A stretch of 64,000 nt of DNA, from assembly GCF_004027225.2 (NCBI RefSeq), contig NC_044283.2, positions 15,270,992 through 15,334,991 of the forward strand. Direction: 5' to 3'. Both the position numbers and the translations under genes were made by a program. Origin of the DNA: Strigops habroptila (Eukaryota > Chordata > Aves > Psittaciformes > Psittacidae). Position 1 is the first letter of the stretch. Each line of letters begins with the position of its first letter. Below the pieces are notes generated by a model. The model saw only the letters and a list, made by a program, of their open reading frames with translations. It was not told where the DNA came from and did no database searches. This document shows positions 24,401-36,618 of this stretch, one piece after another.

Positions 24401-27400
24401 TAGCAGTGGCTACAGTGAAGAGCTGAGTTTTCTCTGTTTTCCCTCTGTTGCCTGTCATTTGTTAAAGCAGCTATGTTTGATATATTTTTGGGGAAATCCT
24501 ACTGAAAACCCATCATTTCTGACCACAGCTTCTATGCTTTTCTTTGAAGCTGGCTCCTTGAGGTTCTTAAAAATGTCTTGAAGTCTTTCAGGAAACCTGA
24601 AAGTTGAATGATTTGTGGTGATCTCTTTCCTGTATCCCAGCAACAACAAGCTGACATGAAGATGAGATGAATCTGTATTTTTAGGAGATGTCCTAAAAGG
24701 AGTGTGTGCTCTACCCGTCCTCAACAAAGTGTCTACAGCTCTGGTGATGGGTCAACAGTTTTTTACTGCTGTCCCTCCACAATCTCTCGGCCACTTCAGC
24801 TGGAGTTATCATAAATCCCCAGAGCCACCCCTGTGTCATTTCATCTGTGTTCGCCATATGCAGGGATTCTGATCTACTCCTATTCTCAGCAACGTCTGGC
24901 CAGTGTTTCCCACTGTTAACAGAGACAGACAACAAAGCCTGTTTGGAGGGCTACCCTCACAGTTGGATGAAACCCCCTTTCCACACACGTCTTTCCGCAA
25001 ATACAGGTTGCCATGTTCCCTCTGGTGAAAGAAACCTCTTCATCTGAGGTATGTACAATATTTTTCGCTTCCTTTATTATCAAGGAGGGACAATATAATG
25101 TAATTAAGTCAAATTTTTGGGTCACAAAACATGAGGAAAAGGAAAAAGTGGCTCTGGACACCTTGACATATAACTGCTCCAAGTGAATAGTGAGAAATAG
25201 AAATATAGAAATATTTTAAAGATATTTGCAGTCATCTGTAATATTGCATCCATTTAGGAGATATAAATCAACCCAGATTTCAGAAAAGCTTAGTATTTTC
25301 TCTTATGTCTGATGCTTGACTCCTTTAACTTGTTCAGTACTTGTGATTAAAACTTCTTTTTTAGCTCTTTCCCAAATTATTTTCCACTCTCTGAAATGAA
25401 AATAGTGCCACAAATCATAAGATTTAGGATTTGTCCATAATATTTCATCAAGACATTTTTGGATGAAATTTAAATTTTCATTTATTTGTTTGTTTGTTTG
25501 TTTAGTTTATTTTGTCCATGGGAAATGCCTGTTGCCCAAAGATAGTTCATAGAGGAACACAAAGCTTGGAATTGAAAATACTTTGATTTAGGGGAATCAA
25601 AGGTGTATGACAATACGGTAGACTGTATTGTCACAGACTTTCCTCATACACCTCATTGTCCTGTAGAAGCCAGGCAGTTTAGGTAAACTCTAGGCTCCCT
25701 GTGCAGCAGTTGCTGTCTTTGACAGTACAACCCATGTCTCCACAGCTGAGAGGTTCCACCATACCCTCTGGGACACTGGAGGGTGATTCCACGAGAGCCC
25801 TGTCGGGGAGGCAGAGGGGGTGAGTCAATTACAGTGCAAAACCAATACTGCACTGCAATGACACAGTCAAATATTCATCTTTTTTGTTATTATTATTATT
25901 GTTATTTTAGTTTTACAGGCAAAGATCTTATTTTTCCAAAGAAAATGTCAATAGTAATAATGATGTAGAAAAGACCCTCCACCTTCTGATGTGACCAATG
26001 GTAATTATGACAGTTGCCCACATACCATGGGTCTCTCAAGGAAGGCAATGGTGTCCCTCCTTCTCACTCTTGAGTTATTTTAGATAAATAACTACACACT
26101 TCTACAAGTAATGATGGTGCAGCAGAAGTTATACTGGCTGAAAGTAGGTTCATGTGCCACCGCCAGTGTTGTTCTACCTTTTGTGGGTGGTAAAGGCATC
26201 TTTGATGTTTTCTTATGATACTGTATGAGAGAGAATATGTGGCAGTCAGCAATAGGACTGTCATTGCAGGTTATTGTACCACCAGCACGGCATGTCTAAA
26301 TATCCTCTATTTTCCCTCCTCCCCAGGGTAATATAGCTGAAAACAACTTTTCATATATCAGCTGTTGACTCTTGTGGGAACATGGCAAGCACTGGTAGAT
26401 TTTAGTATTCAGTGTGCTGAGCTGAGAAGTGAGTTTATGCTTGTGGATATATTCTGTGAAGATTCAAAGAAGTGAGACATTACTCATTCTTAGTTTGGGC
26501 TGGTAATATTAGACTATTATTCAAAAAAGGCAAAAGCATATGTCTAAGCTGGTATGTCATGACATATTAGAAGGCATAGAGTGTGTTTCAGAGTGCTTGT
26601 TATTTTTCAGTCTAGCCAGTCTCAGAGTCTTTGTACTTTATTCTAAGAATCACCATCAGACTTTGCTCCTCTTGATTCTTTCCCAAATGATTCTTCTCCA
26701 CAGAAGTACAAGATATATTTTTTTCAGTTTTGTTTTGGGCTGACAAGCTTCTTTAGCTCTTGACAACTGATGGCACATATAACAACAGCAAATCTCTAAA
26801 ACAATTCTCCCACGCTCAGTGTTTTGCTGACCAGCCCTTGAGGAATACAGGAGAAGAATCAAGAACAGAAAGTGGTTTGGTGACATAGCAGCAACGCTGA
26901 AACTGTTTGCTTCTGAGCCTGTTTTACAGTGTGCCCTTTGTGGGGGTTACAACAGTCCCTGAGATACCAGGACAGAGTCTCTTCAGACCTTAAATTACAC
27001 AGTGTGTCTGGTCTGCATGGACCTTGGAAAGAGAGGTATCACAGAAAGGGAGACTTTGGCAACAGTGTCCCTTTGAGGGAAGAAAAGGAACATGAAGAAT
27101 TCTGGCTATGGTGTGGAGAATCCTACTAAGAGGAAATATTGAAAAAATTATAAGTAAGTCCTTTTGTGCTCAGAGTTCCTTTTCATACATATTTAAAGTG
27201 TTATTTATAGTCCCATCCTCTCATTTGTTGTATTTATTTGCACTAGGTCTTTCAGCTAGCACTGCTTGCTATCTTGCTGAGAGTTATAACAAGAATCCGG
27301 AAGAGAAATGATTCCAGTAAGTGTCAATGACCCTTATTGGCAACATATTCAGGTTTCCTTAGGATCAAGTCATCCCACAAACTTTAGTCGCTATTACTTC

Positions 27401-28994
27401 AGGCAAAGTTAAAGAGATCTGGCGTTGCACTAAAACAGTTTCTAACATAGAACCAAATGACATTGCCAAAAATGTTGTTGAAAGTGAAAAATTAAAGATC
27501 ATGCTCTGAGGTATATCTTCCTTGTAAAAGATGAAGAACATGTGAAGTGATGATTTTTATTTGGGTGAAAAAGGACTGTAGACTTTTCAGTTAAAAATTC
27601 AGCTCACCTTACCTTCTCAGCCTGAAGCCTCTTAAGAGTTCTGTGCATTGTAGTCTAAAGAGCCAATGATTGGAATAACTTTAGATTTCCTCGCAGACAA
27701 CACTGAAAACATTACTGACCAAAAAATTCCCATATGAAGAGGCTGAAACAGAAGGTGCATCCTGTTGGCTATAGCAGAAAACTACTGGCTTGTACAGACA
27801 AAAGAATTACAAGACACCAGTAGAATACGACAGGTAGAAAACACCATTCAGTTTTCTTTTTGGTGGGTAGCCCAGGATGAAAACAAGGATTCATATTTTC
27901 AGTCGCTTTTAAATAATCACCAATATAGAAAAATAATAATAACTGAAATTTTAAAGTATAGTTAAGAAAAGCATCTTTTCCTGATATCTGTTACTTCCCA
28001 CATTAAAGATGTTTTTAAAGATTTGAAGGTTTTCCATAGTGCCTTTTACAAGAGCCAAGACAGGTACTATTATGTAACTTCAGTTAAAATCCTCTGCTTC
28101 TCGGGTAACTTCAGATTGCTCATGAACGTAAATCACAAAGGTTTGTGACAAAGATACCACTACCAACTGTTACTAGAAGTTTTGTTTCATGATGGGTCAG
28201 TGGCCTCAGATAGTTTTTTTTTAAGTGCCAATGAAATAGTTTAAAGAATGGTGGCTCTGTCATTTTGTATTAAATATCTGCAACAGGTTTAGCAGCTGAA
28301 AGTCATGGGATTATCCAGCTTTACAAACCCTGCTGAGTAAGCTGAACTAGAAGAGAGCTTTGTTTCTGATGGAAAAGGTGCCCAAAAAATCAAACACATT
28401 GGGATTTACGTTCCTGCCTCTGAGCTAAACGGTCACTTGCTGCACTACATAAACAGCAAGGAAAATACTCTTTTGGCAGATGCCCTGACCTGCCTGAGTA
28501 GAAGCCTACATAAAAGCTTCTGAGAAAGGCCTGATTAAAGCTGATCACAGAGAAATTTTCCCTTGGAGGCTGTTGGTGTCAGCAGTTTTGGATAATCTCT
28601 GTCATATTAGTGGCATTTGTATTGTATTAGTGATTTACATAGTTTATACAACATTAAAAATGCTAGCACAATGTAAGTGGCTAAAGTTTTACATCTGATA
28701 TCTCTATCTCACAACAGACTTTTAAAAAACATTGCTAGAAACGGTCAATATTCAAAAATATATTTGTAAAAATAAAGCAGGAGTAAAAACCTTGGGAGCT
28801 ATAAAAAGAGCAGCAAAACCAAGGAAGCCTCAGGTATATTTAGAAAAAACAAAGGAAACTTCTTCCATAGTTGAGCAGTACATAGGAGCACAGGCTTTTG
28901 TCAAACTGTCTGCTGATTTCTCTCACTTTTCCCGGAGCTCATAGATGTGTATGCAATACAACCTGAGTTGTGGAACAGAGCATACACTTATTGA
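21426..28994. other. Non-coding unique DNA
   Basis: About 7.5 kb without a recognised gene or young repeat. There is a T15 run at 22611-22625 and a short (TTTG)n at about 25485-25504. Frames up to 90 codons are present on both strands without family resemblance. Confidence 0.55.
22611..22625. repeat. T15 homopolymer
   Basis: Run of 15 thymines followed by CAGCAAATGG. On the plus strand it mimics a polypyrimidine tract plus AG acceptor, but no matching donor or open exon was evident. Confidence 0.95.
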
Positions 28995-29720
28995 ATTTGA
29001 AGCTGACATGAAGCTAGGAAGGGTTGCAAGTAAATTGGAGGGTAGGATTCAAATCCAAAAATCATCTTGACAGATTGGAAGAATAGGCTGAAAAGAACAA
29101 GATGAAATTCCAAGAGACAAATGCAACTCTCAGGCAGGAACATCATCCACAGGAACTGAAGATAAGGAACAACTGGTGAGGTAGCAGTTCAGGAGCCAAA
29201 CAGCGGGCTTATTGTGTAATGCAGGTGGTGTTCAGGTCTTCCCCAGGTATGCCCCAGGTTTGCTTTCAGGCAATTACTTTCTAGAAAGTTGCAGACCAGC
29301 CAGAGAAATATTGCAGAGAAATGATAACAGTCAGAAGGCAAGGAAATGTGACTCTGAGATCAAAGGGGCATGAAGAAGAGGAGGCTGAGGGGCATGATAA
29401 CAGTTTTCAAGTGTGTGACAGGTTGTTTTGAAGGGATGAGGAGGAACATCTGGTGCTCATGGCCCTAGATCATACGACGAGTAGCGACAGTTTTAAATTA
29501 CAAGACGAAACATGCGGGTCAGACTGGAAATGTTGGGGATAGAATATCAATGGAAAGATGGAGGCCACGGGATCTCTAATATTAGAGGTCTTTAAGGACA
29601 TCATACTGCTGAAAACCAGCCTGTCCTAGCAGATATTTCTCAGGAATGACTAATCTGGGGAAATGGACCAAATGTCCTCCTGATGCCCTTCACAGTCATA
29701 TCCTTCCATGGGTCTGTGTA
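28995..29720 (+). mobile_element. Old CR1 LINE fragment (end of RT domain through 3' end), decayed
   Basis: GAAGCTGACATGAAGCTAGG, AGGGTTGCAAGTAAATTGGA and AACAAGATGAAATTCCAAG correspond to the CR1 reverse-transcriptase segment around and after the catalytic Phe/Tyr-Ala-Asp-Asp motif (usual reading ADDTKLGGVAN...LEN.AE.NKMKFN). Here the motif region reads Glu-Ala-Asp-Met, so an active-site aspartate is lost, and frameshifts and stops follow. The later part (GGGATCTCTAATATTAGAGG, GTCTTTAAGGACATC, TGTCCTCCTGATGCCCTTC, ATCCTTCCATGGGTCTGTG) fits the CR1 3' region. The interval is shorter than expected between these landmarks, so internal deletions are likely. It is an inactive fossil. Confidence 0.75.
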
Positions 29721-29879
29721 TTACAAGAAACAATACAATTATTGAGTCAGTAACACTGAACTACTTTAAGGGAAGGGCAATGTGTCTCAGGGTTTGGGAA
29801 TGCAAATATTCATCAGTGACTTTTAAATGATGCACAATGATTTAGAAGTGCGTAATGCCAGAATTTCTGGCATCTTTTC

Positions 29880-30062
29880 ATCACTGGCTCTGCAGTCATT
29901 CCCTCTGTAAAAATAACCCAGTTGCTTAGTCTCTTGGTATCAACCCTCTATCTGTAACATAGCTATAACTCAGTACTATCATGAGGCTGTGAGTTAATGA
30001 ATGCTTATACTGCATACAGAGAATTCTGGATGAAAGGGATATAAAACTACAAGTAATGATCC
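29880..30062 (-). mobile_element. MIR/CORE-SINE-like element, reverse orientation
   Basis: The plus strand reads CACTGGCTCTGCAGTCATTC, GTTGCTTAGTCTCTTGG, CCCTCTATCTGTAACATAGC, ATGAGGCTGTGAGTTAATGA and GATGAAAGGGATATAAAACT. This is the order of the reverse-complement MIR pattern (tggctctgccactgac..cacttagcctctc..ccatctgtaaaatgg..ttgtgaggattaatt..gatgaaaggcgctat). Coverage is nearly full length; divergence fits an ancient amniote insertion. Confidence 0.7.
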
Positions 30063-32021
30063 TTTATTTATTAGTGCCATGGTTCAATAAAAGCTGGTTG
30101 GATCCAGTTTTCTTAGGTAGCACTGGTTCATTTACATTAAGAAACTGAATTTTGGAGGAAGTTGCAAACCAAATCCAACCCTTTAGGAACTCTAGAAAGA
30201 AAGATAATGCCATCAGCATTATGATTTCTAGGCTACTGCACAAAACACTGTGTTTGCAAGGATTAGCAGCATGTAGACCAGAAAGCTAGAGATGCCTGAC
30301 CCCTGCAGCAATGGAGTCATAACTCCTTACTTGTCAGCTGCCCCCTCTCCTGTAACAACCTTCCACCTTCAGCAAACATGAACCCCAGTGCACACTTGAA
30401 AAGCTGCAACCTGTGCTGGAGGTCAGCTGCATTCCCAGGAGCTCCCAACCCATGAGAATTAAACAGCAGTGTGATCTCATCCTCACCAACCCACAGAGTG
30501 GTCTTGTGAGCCCCGACGGCACCCCATCATTCTGCTATCCAGCAATCTCTGCGCTGTACACCTGATATCGACACTAGTGTTTTGTCACCAGCAGGAGTTG
30601 TGTTCACTCTGTAGATTCAAGAACAGTCATGACCATGACGCATAGAACTGTTTATTTTCTTTACCTGTCAGTCTTAAGGCTGTAAAAGTACTTGTAATTT
30701 GTATTATATATGATGCACAGCTCTTAGTTACTTTTGTGGTATTTATTGCTAGAAAGCCTTGATCTTTAAAGGAAACAAAACCAGAGAGAAATTTGAGGCA
30801 GGGCCCACGTTAGCACTCATGTGCTTTGACAGAGAAAGTGATGCTTTGCCTTCCTGAAGCTGAAATCCAGAGCACTGAGACAGATTCCTCAGCTTCTTAC
30901 ACAGTGCTTAAGAAAAATAAGGTACATCATAGAAGCCTTCAAAACAACCTGCACTTTCTGCAAGGGAAATGTCTAAGGCTGACACACTGAACGGGGAATT
31001 GCCTGAAACTGCTCACCAGGAAAACTCTGGGAATAGAGACATCTCCTACATAAATCCCTTTTCAGGCACCTTCATCTATTCAGATTTCATTAGAGCAAAG
31101 AGCCTGTGACCTTTCCAAAAAGAAACGGAATGGAAATAGATTTTTTTTTTTCTTTTTTGTGGGTGTGAATAGTGACAATATTTCTCTTTTCTTTGGTTTC
31201 CTCAGGGCAGCCTGGTGCTGATATGCAAGTTATGCAGTGACACCAAGGTAGCACAGAGTGGTCTCCTCTCCCATCACACAACACAACGCCTAACTATTCC
31301 CAACCCCTCTTTCACCTAAAGCTATTTCTCTGGCTTATTCTCTCAGCAGAAAACTTGCTTAATGCTGGCTTGGCTAAACCATACTTCTAGGTTGCTAATG
31401 CAAATGATATGCAATATGGTCAGCTGGCTAAGAGCAGGTTGGTTGCTTTCTAACGGGGTGGATGGCCTGATGCCTCTTCTAGCCAACCTCTCTCATAGCA
31501 TTATTGTAGATAACATAACTCTTGAACCTACTGAGACTAGCCAGAGTGTAAGTAGCCTAGATTCTGTGTCCATGTCCACCAACTCCCTAGAGTGTCAGGT
31601 TAAAGATGGAGGTGTCTCTGCATTTTTTGCTTGGGTGTGCAGAAAAACATTCAAAACTTAGCAAAAACATTGTGTTTATTTTCAGTGGAATCCAATTTGA
31701 TATGCCTGTAGCCAGAGCCTCAGTGGAGAAAAACGTAAATCTGGTTTCTGGACTGTGATGAATTTAGTTATGATGGATATGCCGTGTCACAGACAGTCAT
31801 ATATTCTGGGCATGAGCTCAAGAGAGCTCTGGATGCCGAGCAGATGGCAAGTGAGTGTCCATGACTTCGGATCTCCTTCAGGAAAAAATAACAACTGAAG
31901 GAGGACTCCGGGTCACAGTTTTATAACTCAGACACTTTTGTTAGACCTACACATGACTTTATGCAGCCAAATATTTATTGAATCTGCTCCTAGGCATTTA
32001 CATTTAATTATCTTTAGTTGT
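30063..32021. other. Non-coding unique DNA
   Basis: The GC-richer patch at 30300-30530 has no identified origin. The 99-codon frame at 31362-31661 (one of the longer ones here) encodes a Ser/Leu-rich sequence with no domain I recognise. A T-rich run lies at 31140-31157. Confidence 0.5.
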
Positions 32022-32110
32022 CATACTGGGAAATCAAGGCAAAGGTGGGTAAGCAGCTTTCCCAAGCCAAAGTATTCAACCAACCAGCTCCCCAAGTCAG
32101 TCTGAGCCAA
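32022..32110 (+). repeat. Possible MIR-like SINE fragment
   Basis: ACTGGGAAATCAAGGCAAAG, then GGGTAAGCAGCTTTCCCAAG and CAGCTCCCCAAGTCAGTCTG parallels the MIR core 'actgaggctcagagagg..taagtgacttgcccaag..cagctagtaagt'. Weaker than the copies at 17207 and 29880. Confidence 0.4.
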
Positions 32111-34290
32111 GGAAGAGTCACTGGATTTAGGTTTCTCATTCAAGGGTTTAGGCCTGAGGAACTTGATGAACAAAGCTCAGACTAGTCAAGAAGTTCCTGA
32201 CCTCTGGCCCAGCATCCTGTTACCCTGCTGGCATCATTGTTTGCATCCATACAAGGGAGAAAGACGATCATTCCAGTGGACCGTTTGTGGGAATTTGAGC
32301 TGTTAGAGCACTTTTACTAGTTAATTTCCAGGAGCAGGTGCTGAAATTAAAGCAGAAACAAAAACCTATCCTTACTCATGTGATTCCCATGAGAAAGCAA
32401 TTGGTCCCCCATGGTCCTCCTTACATGAATTACACATGACAATACCAACACGTACAAATTAAGTAGATGCTTGGTATTTCCTCTTTCAGGAAATTAATTT
32501 TTCATCAGTTATTATAAAGTATTTTATTTAATATAACCTTAAACATCTTCCCTGTAGTGCCCCAGCCCTCGTCACTATCTTTTGCCTGAACACTTTGCTC
32601 TTAGCCCATGAATAATGAAAATGAGCAGTTATGTACAAGCAATGCCTCCTGCTGCAAAGCCCAGAAACTAATCCAATGGGGCTTTTCTCTTTTACTTTTG
32701 AAAGTCCGGGCACCCCTGAGGGGAAAAGGGTGATACTTGCCCTTAGTAATCTGGGCAAAAGGCACAGTGGACATTTCACAGTGCTCCAGTTGCTCACTTT
32801 GCTTAACCTTGTAAAAATTTTATAGTAGCCTAATGGGTTGAAAAAACTCTGAATTTCCAGATTGATTTATTTTTTTTTTTTTTTATAGACTGCTATTGTA
32901 TTTACTAATAAGGAAATGTCAGCATTTATTTATGGTACCATAACACTGTATGGTTCCTTCATGAGCTGTATAGTTCAGATGCACTTAACTTCATTTAAAA
33001 ACTTGCTTCAAAGAGACCTTGGATAAATTTTGCAGAGCTGGAGTTGTGAACATAGAGGCGAATCTACTGACACAGCTTCAGCAGATGCTGTTACTACTGT
33101 TCATTAACTTTAGTTCTGCTGCTATCAGAATTATAAAAGGAACATAAAGGAAATTAAAAAAAAAATAAAAATGACTCATGCAATTTGATTTCTGCTGTGT
33201 CATTTCCTACTGTTTTCCTCTTTGTACCTCAACAGGTTGGCAATCAAACAGACTATTGAGGTCACGGTACAGAAATGAATGGCAAGGGTTCAAAGTTGAA
33301 AATGCAATTATCTTTCCCACTTTCAAATACAATTACAAGAGTAACATCAGTGAGGCTGTAACACAAAACTCCTTCCAAATTCTGGTTTGATTTGCAAAGA
33401 TGTTCTCCCCTCCCTTTTCCTTGTTCCTTCACCCTTCTCACCTCTTTTTCCCCTTCCTTTTCAACTCCATGGTGAGGTTCAGAAACACCTGTTGTAGAAA
33501 AGGGGTATACTTCATGAGTTCAGTTTGAAACCAATTAATCCCTCGTTTTATGTTCATGTCACACAGAGTACCTGAATCTTCAGATACTTCTTTGGTTTTA
33601 CGGATATTCACTTAATCTAAAGCCACAGTTAAACTTTCTGTTCTTCTACAGGATATAAGATCAAACATGGTAAAATCAGCAATTTAGAAAACTGTAGGGG
33701 TTTTTTTCTTTTCCTTTCTGCTGCAATTTATGAGCTTGAGGAGTGGGGGAAGTGGTGAAATGGGGGAATGAATGTATAAATCCTTATTCACCCACTATTA
33801 ATCTATATGCAACACAGCTAGTAAATGCTTAGTTTTATCTGAAAAACAGAGTAAGCATTTCCCATGCATCTATTGGATTGACATAAAAGAATGCAAACTG
33901 AAACTTACAGGTGCATCAGTAAGTGAGTTTTGAGTACAGGAAGCCTGCAATTGTTCAGGATGATCCAAATAAGCAGATAGTACAAAACATAAGACGAAAG
34001 ATTTTTTTTTGGAACTTCCCAGAAAATGCACTTCAGAAAAAAGGTATTATTCTTGAATTCAAAAGCACTTCTTCATTCCTGTCTTTAAGTTGATGAATTT
34101 TTTCTTCTTTTCCTCCCCAAATTTTTTTCCCATTTGTTTTTGAGTTACTCTATTTCCAGTGCATTTACATTCCTACAGCAAGTCTCTCAAATATTAATTT
34201 GTTATTAAATTGTTTTTTGTAGATCAATCAGGTGCTAATTGCACTTATTGTGAAAGACCTGGTCCAACACTATCAACCACACTATCCTAC
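32111..34290. other. Non-coding unique DNA
   Basis: T15 run at 32870-32884; otherwise unique AT-rich DNA with no recognised gene, RNA or transposon end. Confidence 0.55.
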
Positions 34291-34345
34291 CACTGTAACT
34301 CCACTGAATTTAGTGGAATACTTTCTAGTTTATTTAAGTGAAATT
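34291..34345. repeat. Palindromic amniote repeat relic
   Basis: The centre TCCACTGAATTTAGTGGA (34300-34317) is an 18-base inverted repeat with one mismatched pair. With the preceding GTAAC and following ATACT it mirrors the 'gtaactccattgacttcaatggagttac' repeat centre. Confidence 0.45.
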
Positions 34346-36565
34346 ACAAGGACAAGCATCCATATGAGCTTTTTGGAACAGGTTCATTAAGGTACTAACA
34401 GGTCATATGTTACAAAGCATAAATCCTAGGCATAACATTCAGTTTGGAATCCTGGTATTAGGAAATAAGCTCGCTACATGAACACGCTGCCTGAGAAGAA
34501 TGATAAAAAAAAATAAGTTAATGGGTTGGAAGCTGTTTTAATAACAGAGAAGTATCTAAATCTTCTTTTTTTTTTTTTTTTTTGAAGCTTAAACTCCTCA
34601 GTTAAATTAGGATGCAGAAACTGATGTCCTCTCTTGGAAAAAATCACTGAAATAATCTCAAAAGTCTTTAAATGCAGGTATTAGAGGAGGATTCTTTACA
34701 TAGTAAACCTTTTCACAACAGTCTAGTAGCTAGAGTATATCTCATGAAGATCTTCTTTCAGTTCCTTTCTTTACTAGAAAATTAAAATCACTATTCAGGT
34801 ACCAGAAAAACGTGTGAATCAAAAAAACAATTGTTTGTTTATTTTTCAATAAAGAATGGTCAGCATATTAAAGAAATTGTAAATGCTGTTTCATCATATA
34901 CTTTAAAATATGTACGTTTAGAACAAGAATCCTTAGGAACCTTATTGGCAGCAGGAAGAATACCATAGGAATTTTGAACACCAAATGATGTGGATCACAT
35001 CTCAGGGCATATACTGACACAGTTGTATAAGATTAACAGCACTCATTTAAAAATCTGTGCATTTCCAGGTACTGCTATCAGCTGCAAACTCAGTGTCACC
35101 GAATTTCAAAACTTTAAGTTCAGTTAAACCATTAGCAATCATCTTGGTTTTAACAACTGCATTGCTGCCTGTGTGGCAGAATAGAGACATATCAAATAAA
35201 TCACCATATCTTTCCTTTCAATCATTGCTCTCAGGTTCTTAGGGGACACACAGATGGAAAATGAACAAGTAAAAGGAAAGAAGGAGAAATAAAAAATTCA
35301 GGTCTGTTAACACTCATAAATCCCCAGGCTTTTCTACAGATTAAAGGCTCAAGCTAAGGGGATAAAGTTAATCTTACATTTAAGACAAGCCACTTTTCTT
35401 TTCTACATCACAGTATTTTTTTCAGCAATAAACAAACATTTTCTTGTTTATTCTTCTAAAATTTTTCTGTGTTGGGTGATCTGTGCAGAGTTTTTGCAAA
35501 AATCGTTTAAAGCTGTACTTAAGCTCAAACTCCTAGCAGAAGTCCACGCTCCTGAATATTCAGAAACACAAAATGGTACAGCAGGTAGAAGACATACAGA
35601 TAGATAAATTATTTATTTAAAAGGAACAAGCATTTACTATTGCCACTCAAACTTTACTGAAGCCAGATGTGAAGTAACTGTAATATATATTTCACAGTTC
35701 ATCGAATTCTGATGGCTGAGCAAAACTTAATAAACAAAGAAAGCTAGTTATAACCTTGAAAACGTTTGGTATAAAAATCTTTAATGAATCGAAATATGAA
35801 TAACTGAGTTAATTTGTGGACATGGAAGATGCTTAGGAGAACATTTAATTTCTTGATACAGCTTTCCTTTTTCTCATTTGCATGGCTTTCACAGTTGCCT
35901 TACCCATAATGCAATGCACTTTACTCATTATATTTAAATTTACCTCACGTAAAATGGTTTTAAATTGGATATTAGTTTGGACTGGAAAATGCATATCTAA
36001 GTTTTGAACCACCATACAGATCTAATTTTATGTTTGAATTGCATTTCCCAAAAGCCTGAGAGTGTTAAATTCTGAGATACTAGTGTTAGCGTATCTGCAG
36101 CCTTTTCACACTAGGGAATTTCAGGAAAAAATTCCCAGCTGTGTTAACATTGGTTCAGCTGTGTCAGCAGGAGCTTGATGATTTGTTCATCTTTCCACTT
36201 TTAATGCAGAAATTAACTATGTGAATCCACATGCATTCATTTTTTTCCAGTTCAAAACTTAAATGCTTTGATGATCAGCAAATATTCAAATGCCCTCTTT
36301 AAAACTACCTAAAACTCCCAAATATGTTCTCAGATAACCCAGACACCTTCATAAGGGAATACTGCCATTTTCCTCATGATACTGTAATTCTTCTAACTTC
36401 ACATTTTGCCACTGAGTTCCGTATTCGTCTACAATGTATTATGATTTCTTTTTCAAACAAGTGGTTTATCATAGGAGTTCTTGACAACAGAGAATTATCA
36501 TAGATAAGGTAGATAATGGAAAATACAGACATATGTACAATTTCGCAAGCTCTCTAGACTATATT
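34346..36565. other. Non-coding unique AT-rich DNA
   Basis: T18 run at 34566-34583. The interval 35870-35960 has ATTTGCAT (35876-35883) and several TAAT/TTTAAAT cores in repeat-free DNA; it is a weak candidate for conservation. No gene was recognised. Confidence 0.5.
34566..34583. repeat. T18 homopolymer
   Basis: Uninterrupted run of 18 thymines preceded by TCTTC. Confidence 0.95.
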
Positions 36566-36618
36566 TGTGAACTGGATGATTTTAAGGTCTTTCGCAACCC
36601 AAACTATTCTATAATATT
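36566..36618 (+). mobile_element. Short CR1 3' tail remnant
   Basis: GTGAACTGGATGATTTTAAG followed by GTCTTTCGCAACCCAAAC and TATTCTATAAT matches the terminal 50 or so bases of CR1 ('gaactggatgatctttaaggtcctttccaacccaaac..attctat'). Only the extreme 3' end is present, as in heavily 5'-truncated copies. Confidence 0.75.
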
